Source of the DNA: DAOMFM01 sp035429825
GTDB lineage: Bacteria > Acidobacteriota > Blastocatellia > UBA7656 > JADIYM01
NCBI GenBank assembly: GCA_044224215.1
Contig: JBGAKX010000088.1
Span: 1 to 19,773 of the forward strand
Direction of reading: 5' to 3'
DNA length: 19,773 nt
The first letter of the stretch is position 1; each line of letters starts with the position of its first letter. The translations under genes were made by a program, and so were the position numbers. Below the pieces are notes generated by a model, which had not been told where the DNA came from, searched no databases, and worked only from the letters and a program-made list of their open reading frames with translations. This document shows, in pieces, positions 1-7,726 of this stretch.

Positions 1-1381
1 CGGGTGTCCAGTGAACGGTGGGCTGCTGGTCTTCGGGAATCGAGAATGGCGACCCGCTGGACGGCAGCGGTGAAATCTCGAACGGCGCAGGCTCCGCAGC
101 AAAGGTCGGCGGTGCTTCGAACGGCGGAGGAGCCTCGAACCTCGGCTCGAATGGCGACGGCGGCGGTGGAGGAGGAGGCTGCGGAAAATCGTCCGGCTCG
201 AGCGTGCGTTCCGGATCCGACTCCGCGGATACCTCGGCCGGTTCGACGTGTTCGATCTCGGGCTCGACCCACGCTTCTGGCTCGGCCGACGATCCATCCG
301 CCTCGACGATCGCTGGTGTCTCCTGCGTCCTGAGCGCGTCCGAATCGGGCAGTTCGAAGCTCGCAGCTGCCGGCTCGGCCGTGAGAGGAAGTTCCCCGTA
401 CGATGACGTCTCGTCGTATGTGGGAAGTTCCGCAACCTCGGCAACCGGTTCGACCGCCTCGAATGCAGGCATCGGCTCGGGCTCCGGAAAGGGTGCCACC
501 TCGGCGACCGGCTCCGCCTGCGGGACTGCCTCGACGACTGGCGGTGGGGGTGCAGCTGGGGCCGGCGTCGGTACCGCGACCGCCGAGAGCGGCGACGTCG
601 CCGTGGGCGCCGGTGCGGCACCCGCCGGTCTGTTGGAAGGCTCCGCGTGGCGCTGGCGCAGCGACGCGAGCTCTACGATGATCCCGGCGTTGTGCACGAG
701 CAGTTCGAGCGCCTCGATCCCGACGGATCCGACACTCGTGTCGTACGTGTCGGCATAGAGGATCCCGACCGTCTTGGACCTGACGCGAAGCGGGATGCCG
801 GCAATGCGCTCGGGCTTGGTCGAGCCGAGCCGGTCGAGAAGAAGGCCGTTGTCCTTCTGGTCGCCGGGTTCGCCAAGAAACGTGGTCTGGCCGTTGAGCA
901 CGGCGCCGAGAAGCGTGTCCGCGCCAAGCGAAACGCTCAGTCCCCGCACCGCGTCGTCGCCAAGCTCGTCGTCGAACCCGCGGGCCGCCCACGCGATCGC
1001 GTCCGACCCCTTCACGACGAACAGGATCGCGCGCGGAGCAAAACTGTACGCCCGCTCGACGAGCGAGTTCAGCACGTCCGCCTGAGTCTGCTGGCTGTCG
1101 ATGTCGACGACCGAGTCGCGCAAAAGCGCGAGGTCGCCGCTCAACCTGCTCGACTCGGCAGCCGCCTGGCCGATCTGCGCCGCGATCTCGGCCGAAATCT
1201 GCTCGATCGCCGCATTCTCTTCCGTGGTGACCGTTGCCGCGGCAGCCGACTCCTGCAGACGAACGATGACCTGATCGATATCCTGACGCGCCGTTTCGAC
1301 TGCGGCGTCGACACTCGCGAGCCTGTTCGACACGAGAGCTTCGATGCGCTCGCGCAGAACCTCCTTGAAATCGCTGCTCAC
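1..1381 (-). CDS. GAF-like coiled-coil protein with Pro/Glu-rich tail (3' end cut by window)
   Basis: At least 460 residues run open to the left edge with no stop. The GTG start at 1381 follows an AAGGAGG ribosome-binding site that lies in the 9-bp gap after the Cache-HAMP gene, so the two are almost certainly co-transcribed. Residues 1-95 are charged and Ala/Gln-rich with heptad-like spacing (probable coiled coil). Residues about 100-245 read as a GAF-like sensor fold, with a hydrophobic strand AILFVV near 118-123 and the segment GIPLRVRSKTVGILYAD at 195-211, typical of GAF C-terminal strands. From about 250 on the protein is low-complexity, rich in Pro, Ala and Glu, with poly-Pro runs. There is no signal peptide, so it is probably cytoplasmic. 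I infer that it serves as the soluble partner of the upstream receptor, which has no output domain. GAF membership is judged by eye; any ligand is unknown. Confidence 0.75.
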   Translation of the reverse strand, partial: MSSDFKEVLRERIEALVSNRLASVDAAVETARQDIDQVIVRLQESAAAATVTTEENAAIEQISAEIAAQIGQAAAESSRLSGDLALLRDSVVDIDSQQTQADVLNSLVERAYSFAPRAILFVVKGSDAIAWAARGFDDELGDDAVRGLSVSLGADTLLGAVLNGQTTFLGEPGDQKDNGLLLDRLGSTKPERIAGIPLRVRSKTVGILYADTYDTSVGSVGIEALELLVHNAGIIVELASLRQRHAEPSNRPAGAAPAPTATSPLSAVAVPTPAPAAPPPPVVEAVPQAEPVAEVAPFPEPEPMPAFEAVEPVAEVAELPTYDETSSYGELPLTAEPAAASFELPDSDALRTQETPAIVEADGSSAEPEAWVEPEIEHVEPAEVSAESDPERTLEPDDFPQPPPPPPPSPFEPRFEAPPPFEAPPTFAAEPAPFEISPLPSSGSPFSIPEDQQPTVHWTP

Positions 1382-1390
1382 GATGCCTCC

Positions 1391-2689
1391 TTACCGCTTC
1401 CGCAAACGCTCGATGGCCTGCTTGAGCGAGATCCTCATGCGATCCAGCGACTCGCCGAGCGTTCCTATTTCGTCATCCGTCGTCACGGCAATGGGGACAT
1501 CGAGCTCGCCAAGGGAAATCCTGTTGGCGGCCTCGGTCAGCTCGACGATCGGACGCGTGAGTTTGCGGGCGCCAAACACGGCACCCGCCACCGCGAGAAG
1601 AAGCGCGACGAGCGTGACGCCGAGAATCGTCCATCGGACGCGCGCAACGATCGCCGTGAACCACTCCTCCTTGATCGCGACACCGATCCGGCCGATCGTG
1701 TGCGCCCCTTCCTTGGCAGCGACGTCCTCGATCGGCACATAGCTCGTGTAGTACGCGCCGCTCGCAAAGGTCTGCTCGTTGTAACTCGGATTCTCGACCG
1801 TGCCGCCCGAGTCCTTGACCTGCACACCGACGGCAACACTTCCCTGGCTGCTCGCCGGCAAGTTTGTGGAGACGATCGTATTCTTGTTGTCGGCAACGGT
1901 TGCAATGATGACTGCAGCCTCGTCGCGCATGTCGCGATAGAGCGTCTCCTTGATGCCGTTCACGATCGAACGGTCGCCGGCGCTCTCCACGGCGACGTCG
2001 TTGTTGACCAGCTGTCCGATGAGCACGACACCCTGTACCGTGTCGCCGCTGAGGACCGGGGCTGCCGCTTCGACGAACAGGCCCGTGGTTATCGTCTGGC
2101 CGCTCGCCACGTCCTTGATCTCGGCGCGCTGTTTCAGACCCGTGGCGTCGAGCACGGCAGCGTCCTCGAGAACGGCGCCGCTCAACGCTTCGGGTTTGCC
2201 CTTCTGTGCCGCGTTCGTCACGTCGACAAAGAGCGGATTGTTCGCAAAGTACTTGCCGTCGCCGACGGCAGCGCCGTTGTGCTGCGCAAGAACCTTGCCC
2301 TTCGCGTCGAGGACGACGACAAAGCTGACGTTGCTCGCCTCGAGCTGCGCCTTGAGCGCGTCCTGCGTGCTGCGGCTGGGCGCCGGGGTCGCAGCCCCGG
2401 CAGCCGCTGCGCCGCCCGTCGCCGGTGCGGCAGGCGCTGCAGGCGCCGCAACCGCCACTCGGCCGCTAGCAACAGTCTGGGCGATCGACTGCGCCGCCGA
2501 CCGCAGGTTCTCCTGCCGCTTGTCAAAGATCGATCGCGCGACGCGAGCATCCGACTTGATGCGCTCCGTGGAACGCTGTTCGGTATAGCTGGACAGCAGT
2601 CCGAGAATGATGAACGCCGAGATCCCGAGCGGGACGATGATGGCGAGCACGGCAAAGATAATCAGCTTGTTCTGAATATTGAGCTTCAT
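1391..2689 (-). CDS. Cache-type membrane receptor ending in a HAMP domain
   Basis: The protein has 432 aa. A first membrane helix spans about residues 9-32 and a second about 353-372, flanking a ~320-residue extracytoplasmic region. The outer part contains an Ala/Pro-rich insert at about 78-104, then a double-Cache-like sensor (strands such as SFVVVLDAKGKVLAQ and ANNPLFVDV are typical). A HAMP domain occupies about 373-425, with the usual RPIVELTEAANRISLGELD and DEIGTLGESLDRM features, and the protein stops immediately afterwards. Methyl-accepting, kinase and cyclase domains are all absent. The architecture is that of a chemoreceptor or histidine-kinase sensor without its output, so the signal must pass to a partner. 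The ATG overlaps the stop of the upstream DUF4388 gene by one base (TGATG), indicating translational coupling. The ligand cannot be predicted. Confidence 0.85.
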   Translation of the reverse strand: MKLNIQNKLIIFAVLAIIVPLGISAFIILGLLSSYTEQRSTERIKSDARVARSIFDKRQENLRSAAQSIAQTVASGRVAVAAPAAPAAPATGGAAAAGAATPAPSRSTQDALKAQLEASNVSFVVVLDAKGKVLAQHNGAAVGDGKYFANNPLFVDVTNAAQKGKPEALSGAVLEDAAVLDATGLKQRAEIKDVASGQTITTGLFVEAAAPVLSGDTVQGVVLIGQLVNNDVAVESAGDRSIVNGIKETLYRDMRDEAAVIIATVADNKNTIVSTNLPASSQGSVAVGVQVKDSGGTVENPSYNEQTFASGAYYTSYVPIEDVAAKEGAHTIGRIGVAIKEEWFTAIVARVRWTILGVTLVALLLAVAGAVFGARKLTRPIVELTEAANRISLGELDVPIAVTTDDEIGTLGESLDRMRISLKQAIERLRKR

Positions 2690-3492
2690 CAGTAGAGACC
2701 CCTCATGCGTTCAAGCATCGCTTCCTGGAACTTGTTCCGGCGCGCGACATCCGGAATTTCATTCGCAAGCCGCTCGATGAGCTCGGGAACCGAGTCCTTT
2801 GGAAGCTCGCGACGGCTGTGTCCCATCTGTTCGGCGCAGTCGTCGACAACGATCGAGGCCATAGGGCCGATCGCCTGCATCAGGTCGGCCTCGACCCGCG
2901 ATATGAAGGATTCGTCGACGTAGTCAAAGACAGGAAGCGACTCGGAAGCCTGAACGGCGACCTGTTCGATCAGCCCGAGCTCGAAGAGCCGGCAAATGAT
3001 CTTGGACGTGAACAGCTCGTTGAGTTGCGAAGCCTCGGCGATCTCCTGAATCGTCTTCTCGCCGTCGAGTTGCGTCAGTACCGACCAGTCCTCGGCCCGC
3101 AGCTGCACGTCGGCGCTCGGGCGCGTCGCAAGGCGGTACACCGCATTCGACGACGGAACGGTTTGACGGATCTTCTCCCATTCGGCGGCATACGTCGCCG
3201 ACTCTTCGAGAATCTGGTTCGTGGGGAGCGAGACCGTCTGTTCGTCGGTCGTCTCGTCGGCGTGGAAACGGAATGTCCCTTCCGCCCACGAAAAGAGTCC
3301 GTACACGGCCTCTTCGCCGATCCACTCCTCGTAGAGCGCGTGCGTGATCTGGCCGCGCACGAGGTAGATCTCGCCGAAGTTGCCGTCGTCGGATGTCAGC
3401 TCCAGCTGTCCCGTTCGCCCGCTGAGGTGCATGAGCCTCAGTACGTCGATCAGCTTGAGCTGCGCCAGGTTTCCGGTAAACGCGTCTGTCAT
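2689..3492 (-). CDS. DUF4388 domain protein with winged-helix-like middle and C-terminal helical domain
   Basis: The protein has 267 aa, is cytoplasmic and has no signal peptide. Residues 1-105 match the DUF4388 (PATAN-like) pattern: an N-terminal helix pair with LAQLKLIDVLRLMHLSGRTG, followed by strands including GEIYLVRGQITHAL and GTFRF. Residues about 130-180 look like a small winged helix (a VLTQLDGEKTIQEIAE segment, then an ICRLFELGLIEQV segment). Residues about 195-265 form a helical domain with IGPMASIVVDDCAEQM, reminiscent of C-terminal domains found with other DUF4388 proteins. DUF4388 proteins are linked to two-component and Ras-like GTPase signalling, but no biochemical reaction is established. 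It ends on the TGA that overlaps the next ATG. A TAGGAT hexamer lies 10 nt before the ATG. It could be a -10 box of an internal promoter, but no good -35 is visible. Confidence 0.8.
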   Translation of the reverse strand: MTDAFTGNLAQLKLIDVLRLMHLSGRTGQLELTSDDGNFGEIYLVRGQITHALYEEWIGEEAVYGLFSWAEGTFRFHADETTDEQTVSLPTNQILEESATYAAEWEKIRQTVPSSNAVYRLATRPSADVQLRAEDWSVLTQLDGEKTIQEIAEASQLNELFTSKIICRLFELGLIEQVAVQASESLPVFDYVDESFISRVEADLMQAIGPMASIVVDDCAEQMGHSRRELPKDSVPELIERLANEIPDVARRNKFQEAMLERMRGLY

Positions 3493-3657
3493 TCTCGTGT
3501 GTATCCTAACCTCACTGGACGCCGGGACATGCGCCGCGAAAAACCATCGACCAGAGGGTTCTTTCCCTCACAACCGGCACTCCTGCCTCGCAAATGGGAT
3601 TGTATCGACGTGAAATGGAACCGGACGTGTTCCGGAGATGGCCGTCGCAAGTGGCGT

Positions 3658-4143
3658 TCACGCGCGGACCAGCGCTTTTACCATTTCCAAACTTGTCTCG
3701 TCAAGGTAGTTCTTTTGCAGTAGGTTGCGGCGATCTACCTGCGCGCTGATGGTCAGTCCGCGGACCGCCGGTTCCGATTTGAGCTTCGTGGCCGCCACCT
3801 TGACGGTCATGCGCAACATCGAGGGATTCACCTTCTGCGACGCGGCGACCGACAGGAAGACCTCTTCGACGCCGTACTTCGTCTCGAGAACGAGTCCGAG
3901 ATTCGCATAGAGCATCACGAGCCCCTGGTCGAACTGCAGAACGATCTCCTCCGCGGCGCCGTCCGCCATCTCGAGCGCGGCGAGCATCTGCACGACGCGG
4001 AGCGCCAACTGTCCGGACGCTTCGGGCGTCACACGCTGCGCCAGACTCATCAGGACCTCGCCTCGGTTGTTGATGAGGTACGACGCGTTGACGCCGGGAA
4101 CGTTGTTGACGGACTGCAGAAATGCCTCGTGGGCTCGTGACAT
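3658..4143 (-). CDS. Roadblock/LC7 domain protein
   Basis: The protein has 161 aa and consists of essentially one Roadblock/LC7 domain (about residues 5-115) plus a short C-terminal extension. Segments such as VNASYLINNRGEVLMSLAQ, QMLAALEMADGAAEEIVLQF and LVMLYANLGLVLETKYG fit the fold. Bacterial Roadblock proteins, for example MglB, dimerise and act on small Ras-like GTPases; whether this one does is not shown here. A strong GAGGAGG site sits 5 nt before the ATG, inside the 11-bp gap after the preceding gene, so it belongs to the same transcription unit as the genes to its right. The 165-bp gap to its left (3493-3657) contains only a weak CCGGA/TCCGG hairpin and no clear terminator. Confidence 0.8.
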   Translation of the reverse strand: MSRAHEAFLQSVNNVPGVNASYLINNRGEVLMSLAQRVTPEASGQLALRVVQMLAALEMADGAAEEIVLQFDQGLVMLYANLGLVLETKYGVEEVFLSVAASQKVNPSMLRMTVKVAATKLKSEPAVRGLTISAQVDRRNLLQKNYLDETSLEMVKALVRA

Positions 4144-4154
4144 GTGCTCCTCCT

Positions 4155-5339
4155 CTAGGCCTGGTCGTCCGTACCCGTTGGTGCGGCGTCCTCGACTTCG
4201 GGTTCGTAGATGTATGACAGCAGCCCCGCCAACCCGAACGCGTCAAACTCGGCCTGCCGATTCTCGTAAAGCTCAGCCAGCGAACTGGATATTCGAGCCC
4301 GCACCTTCTCGCCGTCGGGAGCGTCGCGGCGCGAGAGACCCGCGACGGCGACTCTCAACGCCTCGCCAAGTCCGATGGCGAAGTCCTCGGGATCGACGTT
4401 TCCCACAAAGGCGATCTCGCCGGCGTGGTACTCGAACTCGGCCGCAAACGGGTCGAGAAACGGGTAGCGATCCGCCACGTCCAGCTGCCCGGCGCGGAGC
4501 TCGATTGCAAACCCGCCCGGGCCCTCGCGAGACACGACCGCATTCTCGATCGTCGCGACGACATCGCTCATCAGGAGCACGAGCGGCGCCATGTCGTCGC
4601 TCGACTCGGACTTGGGCACGCTGATGCGCGCGCTCGGCACCGCAACGGGCGCCGGCGGAGGCGGAGCGGGCGCAGGCAGCGACGCAACCACGGCAAGACG
4701 TTTGGCCGCGGGCTCGGGTTCGGCGACAGGTGCGATCGTAACCTCGGTCGTTGCAACGGCATACACGTCGTACGTGGCGCCGTGAACGTCCGACATCTCG
4801 AGCATCGCCTTGAGAGCCGCCTGGCCCGACAGCGTCACGCCGTCCGGCGACGAATACACTCCGTCGGCCTTGCCGCCGTGAATGTACAACACCCCGACGG
4901 CGCGCTCCTCTGCGGCAACGGCTTCGACGTACCACGTCGTGTCCTGATCCTTGCTGAGCTTCCGAATCAGCTTGTCAAGGTCGGTGAATTCGGATGACAG
5001 ACCCTGGTAGACGATGTTGCCGTCGATGATCCCTGCGAGCGCCTGAACGGTCTGTGACGCGTGGTCGTAGATCGACACCGAACCGTCGCGCTGCTCCGAT
5101 CTCACGAGCAACCCATCGACGGCCTCGGAACCGACGCGAGACGCCTTGTCGGTCTGCTCGATGGCGCCGATGATGACGCCGGCGTCGAGAAAGACGTACG
5201 CGTCGTAGCCGCGATATCCGATGTGCACGTACCCGGTGAATTCCCGAACCTGCAGATCGGCGAGCAGCGCCCCGACCTTGACGTATGACGTGCTCAGGTT
5301 CTCATGAACCGGCTTTCCTTTTGGAACTCGCATCCGCAT
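4155..5339 (-). CDS. Unrecognised cluster protein with two DUF4388-like halves and a Pro-rich linker
   Basis: The protein has 394 aa, is predicted cytoplasmic, and is not assigned to a named family. Two similar beta-rich segments are visible: residues about 15-110 (FTGYVHIGYRGYDAYVF followed by LDAGVIIGA) and about 130-195 (WYVEAVAAEERAVGV followed by LYIHGGKADGVYS). Each resembles the strand pair and effector-display part of DUF4388 proteins. Residues 203-250 form an Ala/Pro-rich linker. Residues 252-380 form a separate mixed alpha/beta domain with a Tyr/Phe-rich stretch (YPFLDPFAAEFEYHAGEIAF). Starts at 5339 or two codons downstream (5333) are possible; neither has a good ribosome-binding site. 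The gene sits 32 bp after the DUF4388-Roadblock gene and 11 bp before the Roadblock gene. From this context I infer that it is a structural or adaptor component of the same pathway. Confidence 0.7.
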   Translation of the reverse strand: MRMRVPKGKPVHENLSTSYVKVGALLADLQVREFTGYVHIGYRGYDAYVFLDAGVIIGAIEQTDKASRVGSEAVDGLLVRSEQRDGSVSIYDHASQTVQALAGIIDGNIVYQGLSSEFTDLDKLIRKLSKDQDTTWYVEAVAAEERAVGVLYIHGGKADGVYSSPDGVTLSGQAALKAMLEMSDVHGATYDVYAVATTEVTIAPVAEPEPAAKRLAVVASLPAPAPPPPAPVAVPSARISVPKSESSDDMAPLVLLMSDVVATIENAVVSREGPGGFAIELRAGQLDVADRYPFLDPFAAEFEYHAGEIAFVGNVDPEDFAIGLGEALRVAVAGLSRRDAPDGEKVRARISSSLAELYENRQAEFDAFGLAGLLSYIYEPEVEDAAPTGTDDQA

Positions 5340-5371
5340 AAGGTTGGGGATCCGTGACCCGGGCGCTTTCG

Positions 5372-6091
5372 TCAGCCGAGTGGTCCCGACAACCCGCTCG
5401 TGCTGAGCGATCCGGTCGAGCGCCGAGCGCGAAGCTTCTTGAACGCGCGCTGAATCTGGGGCTCGAGCGCCTCGTCACGCTGCGTTGTCGAGTAGACGAG
5501 CGCGACGATGTACTCCAGCTGATCGATGATGACCGTCTTTCGATCGCCGTTGAAGATCGCAATGCGCTGCAGCCGGCCAACATTCGCCGGCGCACCGACG
5601 AGCGACCCGCTGTTGACAAGAAATCCGACGAGCGCCGCCACACGGTCTGGCGCCTTGATGTTGACGCTGGCCTGCAGGCCCCCCTCGATCGTTGCGACGA
5701 GCGCTCCCTCGATGCCGCGCACCTTCACGAGGTCGTTTACGAGCGCCTGGTACTGTGTCTGGTTGGCGGCGGAGCCGGTGTGCCGGGCCTCGTCGATCAG
5801 TCGCATGCCCTCCATCAGTATGGAGGCCCACTGCTCAAAGATCGTTCGTGTCGGCGACGTCACGCCGGCATCGATTCGGAAGGATCCCTCCTCCATCTCG
5901 AGCGCTTTGTACACCGCGTCGATCCCGATCAGGTTCCCAAGCCTGGCGTCGACAACCTCACCGTCCTGGAAGAAAAAGACCCCTTCGCCCGTCGGATAAT
6001 TCACAGTCAACCGTGCGGTATTTCGCCCCACACAGTTGATCTGAATTATGTCGACGAGTGCGAGATCTTTGAGGTCGCCAACAAGAGCCAT
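5372..6091 (-). CDS. DUF4388-Roadblock/LC7 fusion protein, first gene of the cluster
   Basis: The protein has 239 aa. Residues 1-100 are DUF4388, opening with MALVGDLKDLALVDIIQI and containing GVFFFQDGEVVDARLG and EGSFRI. Residues about 114-205 are Roadblock/LC7-like, with LVKVRGIEGALVATIEGGLQ and a YIVALVY strand. A short basic, Ser/Gly-rich tail follows. The ATG has a GGAAGGA ribosome-binding site 6 nt upstream. A near-consensus promoter at 6251-6279 (minus strand) would give a ~150-nt leader, making this the first gene of the signalling operon. Fusion of the two domains here, with separate DUF4388 and Roadblock proteins encoded downstream, supports a shared pathway of the GTPase-regulator kind, although the GTPase itself is not in the window. 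Confidence 0.85.
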   Translation of the reverse strand: MALVGDLKDLALVDIIQINCVGRNTARLTVNYPTGEGVFFFQDGEVVDARLGNLIGIDAVYKALEMEEGSFRIDAGVTSPTRTIFEQWASILMEGMRLIDEARHTGSAANQTQYQALVNDLVKVRGIEGALVATIEGGLQASVNIKAPDRVAALVGFLVNSGSLVGAPANVGRLQRIAIFNGDRKTVIIDQLEYIVALVYSTTQRDEALEPQIQRAFKKLRARRSTGSLSTSGLSGPLG

Positions 6092-6250
6092 AGCCGATCC
6101 TTCCAGGGACGCAGACTGAAGCGCGCAAGCACGGCGCGCCCACCCACCTCTTGAACCGTTGCAGGAATTGGCCGACGCATGCGACCTGGAATTCGACGAA
6201 CTCGCAGCGTCAACAAACTCTAACCACAGAAGCAGAGTAAATTTAGCCTC

Positions 6251-6279
6251 ATCCTAACAACTGTGCTATCGGCTGTCAA
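6251..6279 (-). promoter_or_regulatory. Sigma70-type promoter of the Roadblock/DUF4388 operon
   Basis: On the minus strand a perfect TTGACA (6279-6274) is followed after exactly 17 bp by TAGGAT (6256-6251). The expected start point is near 6244, about 150 nt before the ATG at 6091. It is the best promoter match in the window for the signalling genes. Confidence 0.65.
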
Positions 6280-6307
6280 CGCAGTTTCCTTTAGATGAAT
6301 TGCGCAC

Positions 6308-6337
6308 TTGTCAGCTGTTTTTCGGCACGGCTAAGAT
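6308..6337 (+). promoter_or_regulatory. Candidate promoter for mqnA
   Basis: TTGTCA (6308-6313), an 18-bp spacer and TAAGAT (6332-6337) lie back to back with the minus-strand promoter, 29 bp away. The resulting leader before mqnA would be about 230 nt, which is long, so another start point closer to the gene is possible. Confidence 0.4.
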
Positions 6338-6571
6338 GCGCAGGTCCAGCCTGAGCAACTCGATTTTCGGGCATACGAGAGCGCGCCCACCCCCCGCAAT
6401 GGTCTGGTCAATTCGCCCCAGATCGGTCAGTTTGGCCGGTGACGCTTGTGTGAAATCGATGCACGTTTACAAACAGACCGTCGCGTTCATTTCCGTTACC
6501 CGATTCGACGGTCAGCGCCGGTCTCGGACCATGCTGACGACAGAGCGCCAGCGTCACCTGAGGATCCCGCG

Positions 6572-7375
6572 TTGCCTGTGACCCCGCGGATCGCCGCGTC
6601 GACGTACCTCAACTCGGCGCCCCTTGTGTACGCGCTGACGGAAGGGACGCAGCGCGCGCTCTGCCGTCTGGCGCCCGACCCTGCTCCATCGACATGCGCT
6701 CGCATGCTGTCGGAAGGATCGGCGGACATCGCGCTCGTGCCGTCGATCGAGGCGCAGCGAATTGCCGGGACCGTCGTCATGCACGACGTCTGTGTGGCCG
6801 CGCGCAGCTCGGTCCGCAGCGTGCTCCTTGTCTCGCGGCGCGAGCTCGGTGCAATCGGCTCCATCGCGCTCGACGACCAGTCGCGCACTTCGGCCGCGCT
6901 CGTACGAATACTGATGCCCCGGCTGGCCGGCGTCCGGCCCCGGTATATGCCGGCCGCTCCAGACCTCGGAGCGATGCTCGAGAACAACGACGCCGCATTG
7001 ATCATCGGCGACCCCGCGATGGCCGCCGACACGACGGGGCTGCAAGTATTTGATCTCGCAGCACTTTGGCGCGAGTACGCGAATCTGCCGTTCGTCTTCG
7101 CGCTATGGGCCGGCCGGCCGGAGCGCCTCGAGGACTCGCACGTCGACTTTGAATCGGCACGCGACGAAGGCGTTCGCGCAATTCCCGCAATCGCGCGCCG
7201 CTACTCGTCAGTCCTCGGTCGGCCGGAATCGGATCTCGTCGACTACCTCACGTCGAGCATTCACTACCATCTCGACGCCGAGAGCCTTGCCGGGCTCGAA
7301 CTGTTCTACCGCCTCGCGCACGAGGAGGGACTCATCGATCCGCCAAGGGCTCTCGAGTTCTGGCCGACTCGCTAG
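6572..7375 (+). CDS. mqnA: Chorismate dehydratase MqnA (futalosine menaquinone pathway)
   Basis: MqnA converts chorismate to 3-[(1-carboxyvinyl)oxy]benzoate, the entry step of menaquinone synthesis by the futalosine route, in the cytoplasm. The protein begins with the family signature (TPRIAASTYLNSAPLVYAL; compare the usual YLNxxPL) and keeps the periplasmic-binding-like fold: EGSADIALVPSIEAQR, a central SIALDDQSRTSAALVRIL, DAALIIGDPAM, and WREYANLPFVFALWAGRP. From the chosen TTG start it is 267 aa, matching the family. TTG 6572 is preferred because GAGGA (6560-6564) lies 7 nt upstream; the GTG at 6578 is an alternative. A farther in-frame ATG at 6446 would add an unrelated N-terminus. No other mqn genes are nearby. 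The stop TAG shares CTAG with the stop of the opposing gene. Confidence 0.85.
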   Translation: MPVTPRIAASTYLNSAPLVYALTEGTQRALCRLAPDPAPSTCARMLSEGSADIALVPSIEAQRIAGTVVMHDVCVAARSSVRSVLLVSRRELGAIGSIALDDQSRTSAALVRILMPRLAGVRPRYMPAAPDLGAMLENNDAALIIGDPAMAADTTGLQVFDLAALWREYANLPFVFALWAGRPERLEDSHVDFESARDEGVRAIPAIARRYSSVLGRPESDLVDYLTSSIHYHLDAESLAGLELFYRLAHEEGLIDPPRALEFWPTR

Positions 7376-7614
7376 ACCTCGGATTCCGTAATCGCCGGAG
7401 CAGCCTTCTCGTCGATCTCGTGCGTTCCGAGAATGCTCTTGCCCTCGTGGCTGCGCGGGTCGATCGTGCGCAGATGCCTGCGCCCCTTCATCTCCCAGAT
7501 CGCCGTCACGTGTCCGTCCTTCTCGACGGCGTGATAGCCGACCTCTTCGGACTCGGGCTCTGCAGCTGATACCGCCTCGGTCTCGGTCTCCGTCATCTGT
7601 TCCTCTTCGGACAT
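7372..7614 (-). CDS. Small acidic hypothetical protein
   Basis: The protein has 80 aa with no recognised family. The first half is Glu/Thr-rich (MSEEEQMTETETEAV); the second has a strand-like VGYHAVEKDGHVTAIWEMKG followed by a charged segment RRHLRTIDPRSHEGKS. The ATG at 7614 is chosen over an in-frame ATG at 7677 because GAGGAGGGG lies 5 nt upstream of it. There is no signal peptide or membrane helix. It lies downstream of the Spy-like gene on the same strand (112-bp gap) and converges on mqnA with a 4-bp overlap at CTAG. Confidence 0.6.
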   Translation of the reverse strand: MSEEEQMTETETEAVSAAEPESEEVGYHAVEKDGHVTAIWEMKGRRHLRTIDPRSHEGKSILGTHEIDEKAAPAITESEV

Positions 7615-7726
7615 CCGGTCCCCTCCTCGTGCCAATTGCGTGTGATCGAAATGATGGCGTGCGCCAAAACGCGGCATTTAACCACGCGGGCTTCCGGCCT
7701 GTCCAGCGCGAGCGGCGACTGAATCG

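Larger units (their letters stand above)
6092..6571. other. Divergent intergenic region between the signalling operon and mqnA
   Basis: This 480-bp stretch has no convincing gene. It holds the two back-to-back promoter candidates at 6251-6279 and 6308-6337 and the leaders of both transcription units. The frame of mqnA stays open upstream to 6446, but that extension is Arg/Asp-rich, has no family resemblance and no ribosome-binding site, so it is not included in the gene. Confidence 0.5.

Noticed and set aside
647..2695. Open frame of 682 codons on the plus strand
   Set aside because: It is the antisense shadow of the Cache-HAMP and GAF-like genes. It has no ribosome-binding site, is Arg/Asp-rich in an unnatural way, and the minus-strand products have clear domains.
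3493..3657. Terminator or promoter between the Roadblock and DUF4388 genes
   Set aside because: There is only a 5-bp hairpin, with no T-run, and no -35 box at the right distance from TAGGAT.
6300..6581. 93-codon plus-strand frame upstream of mqnA
   Set aside because: No ribosome-binding site or recognisable motif. It lies in the divergent promoter and leader region.
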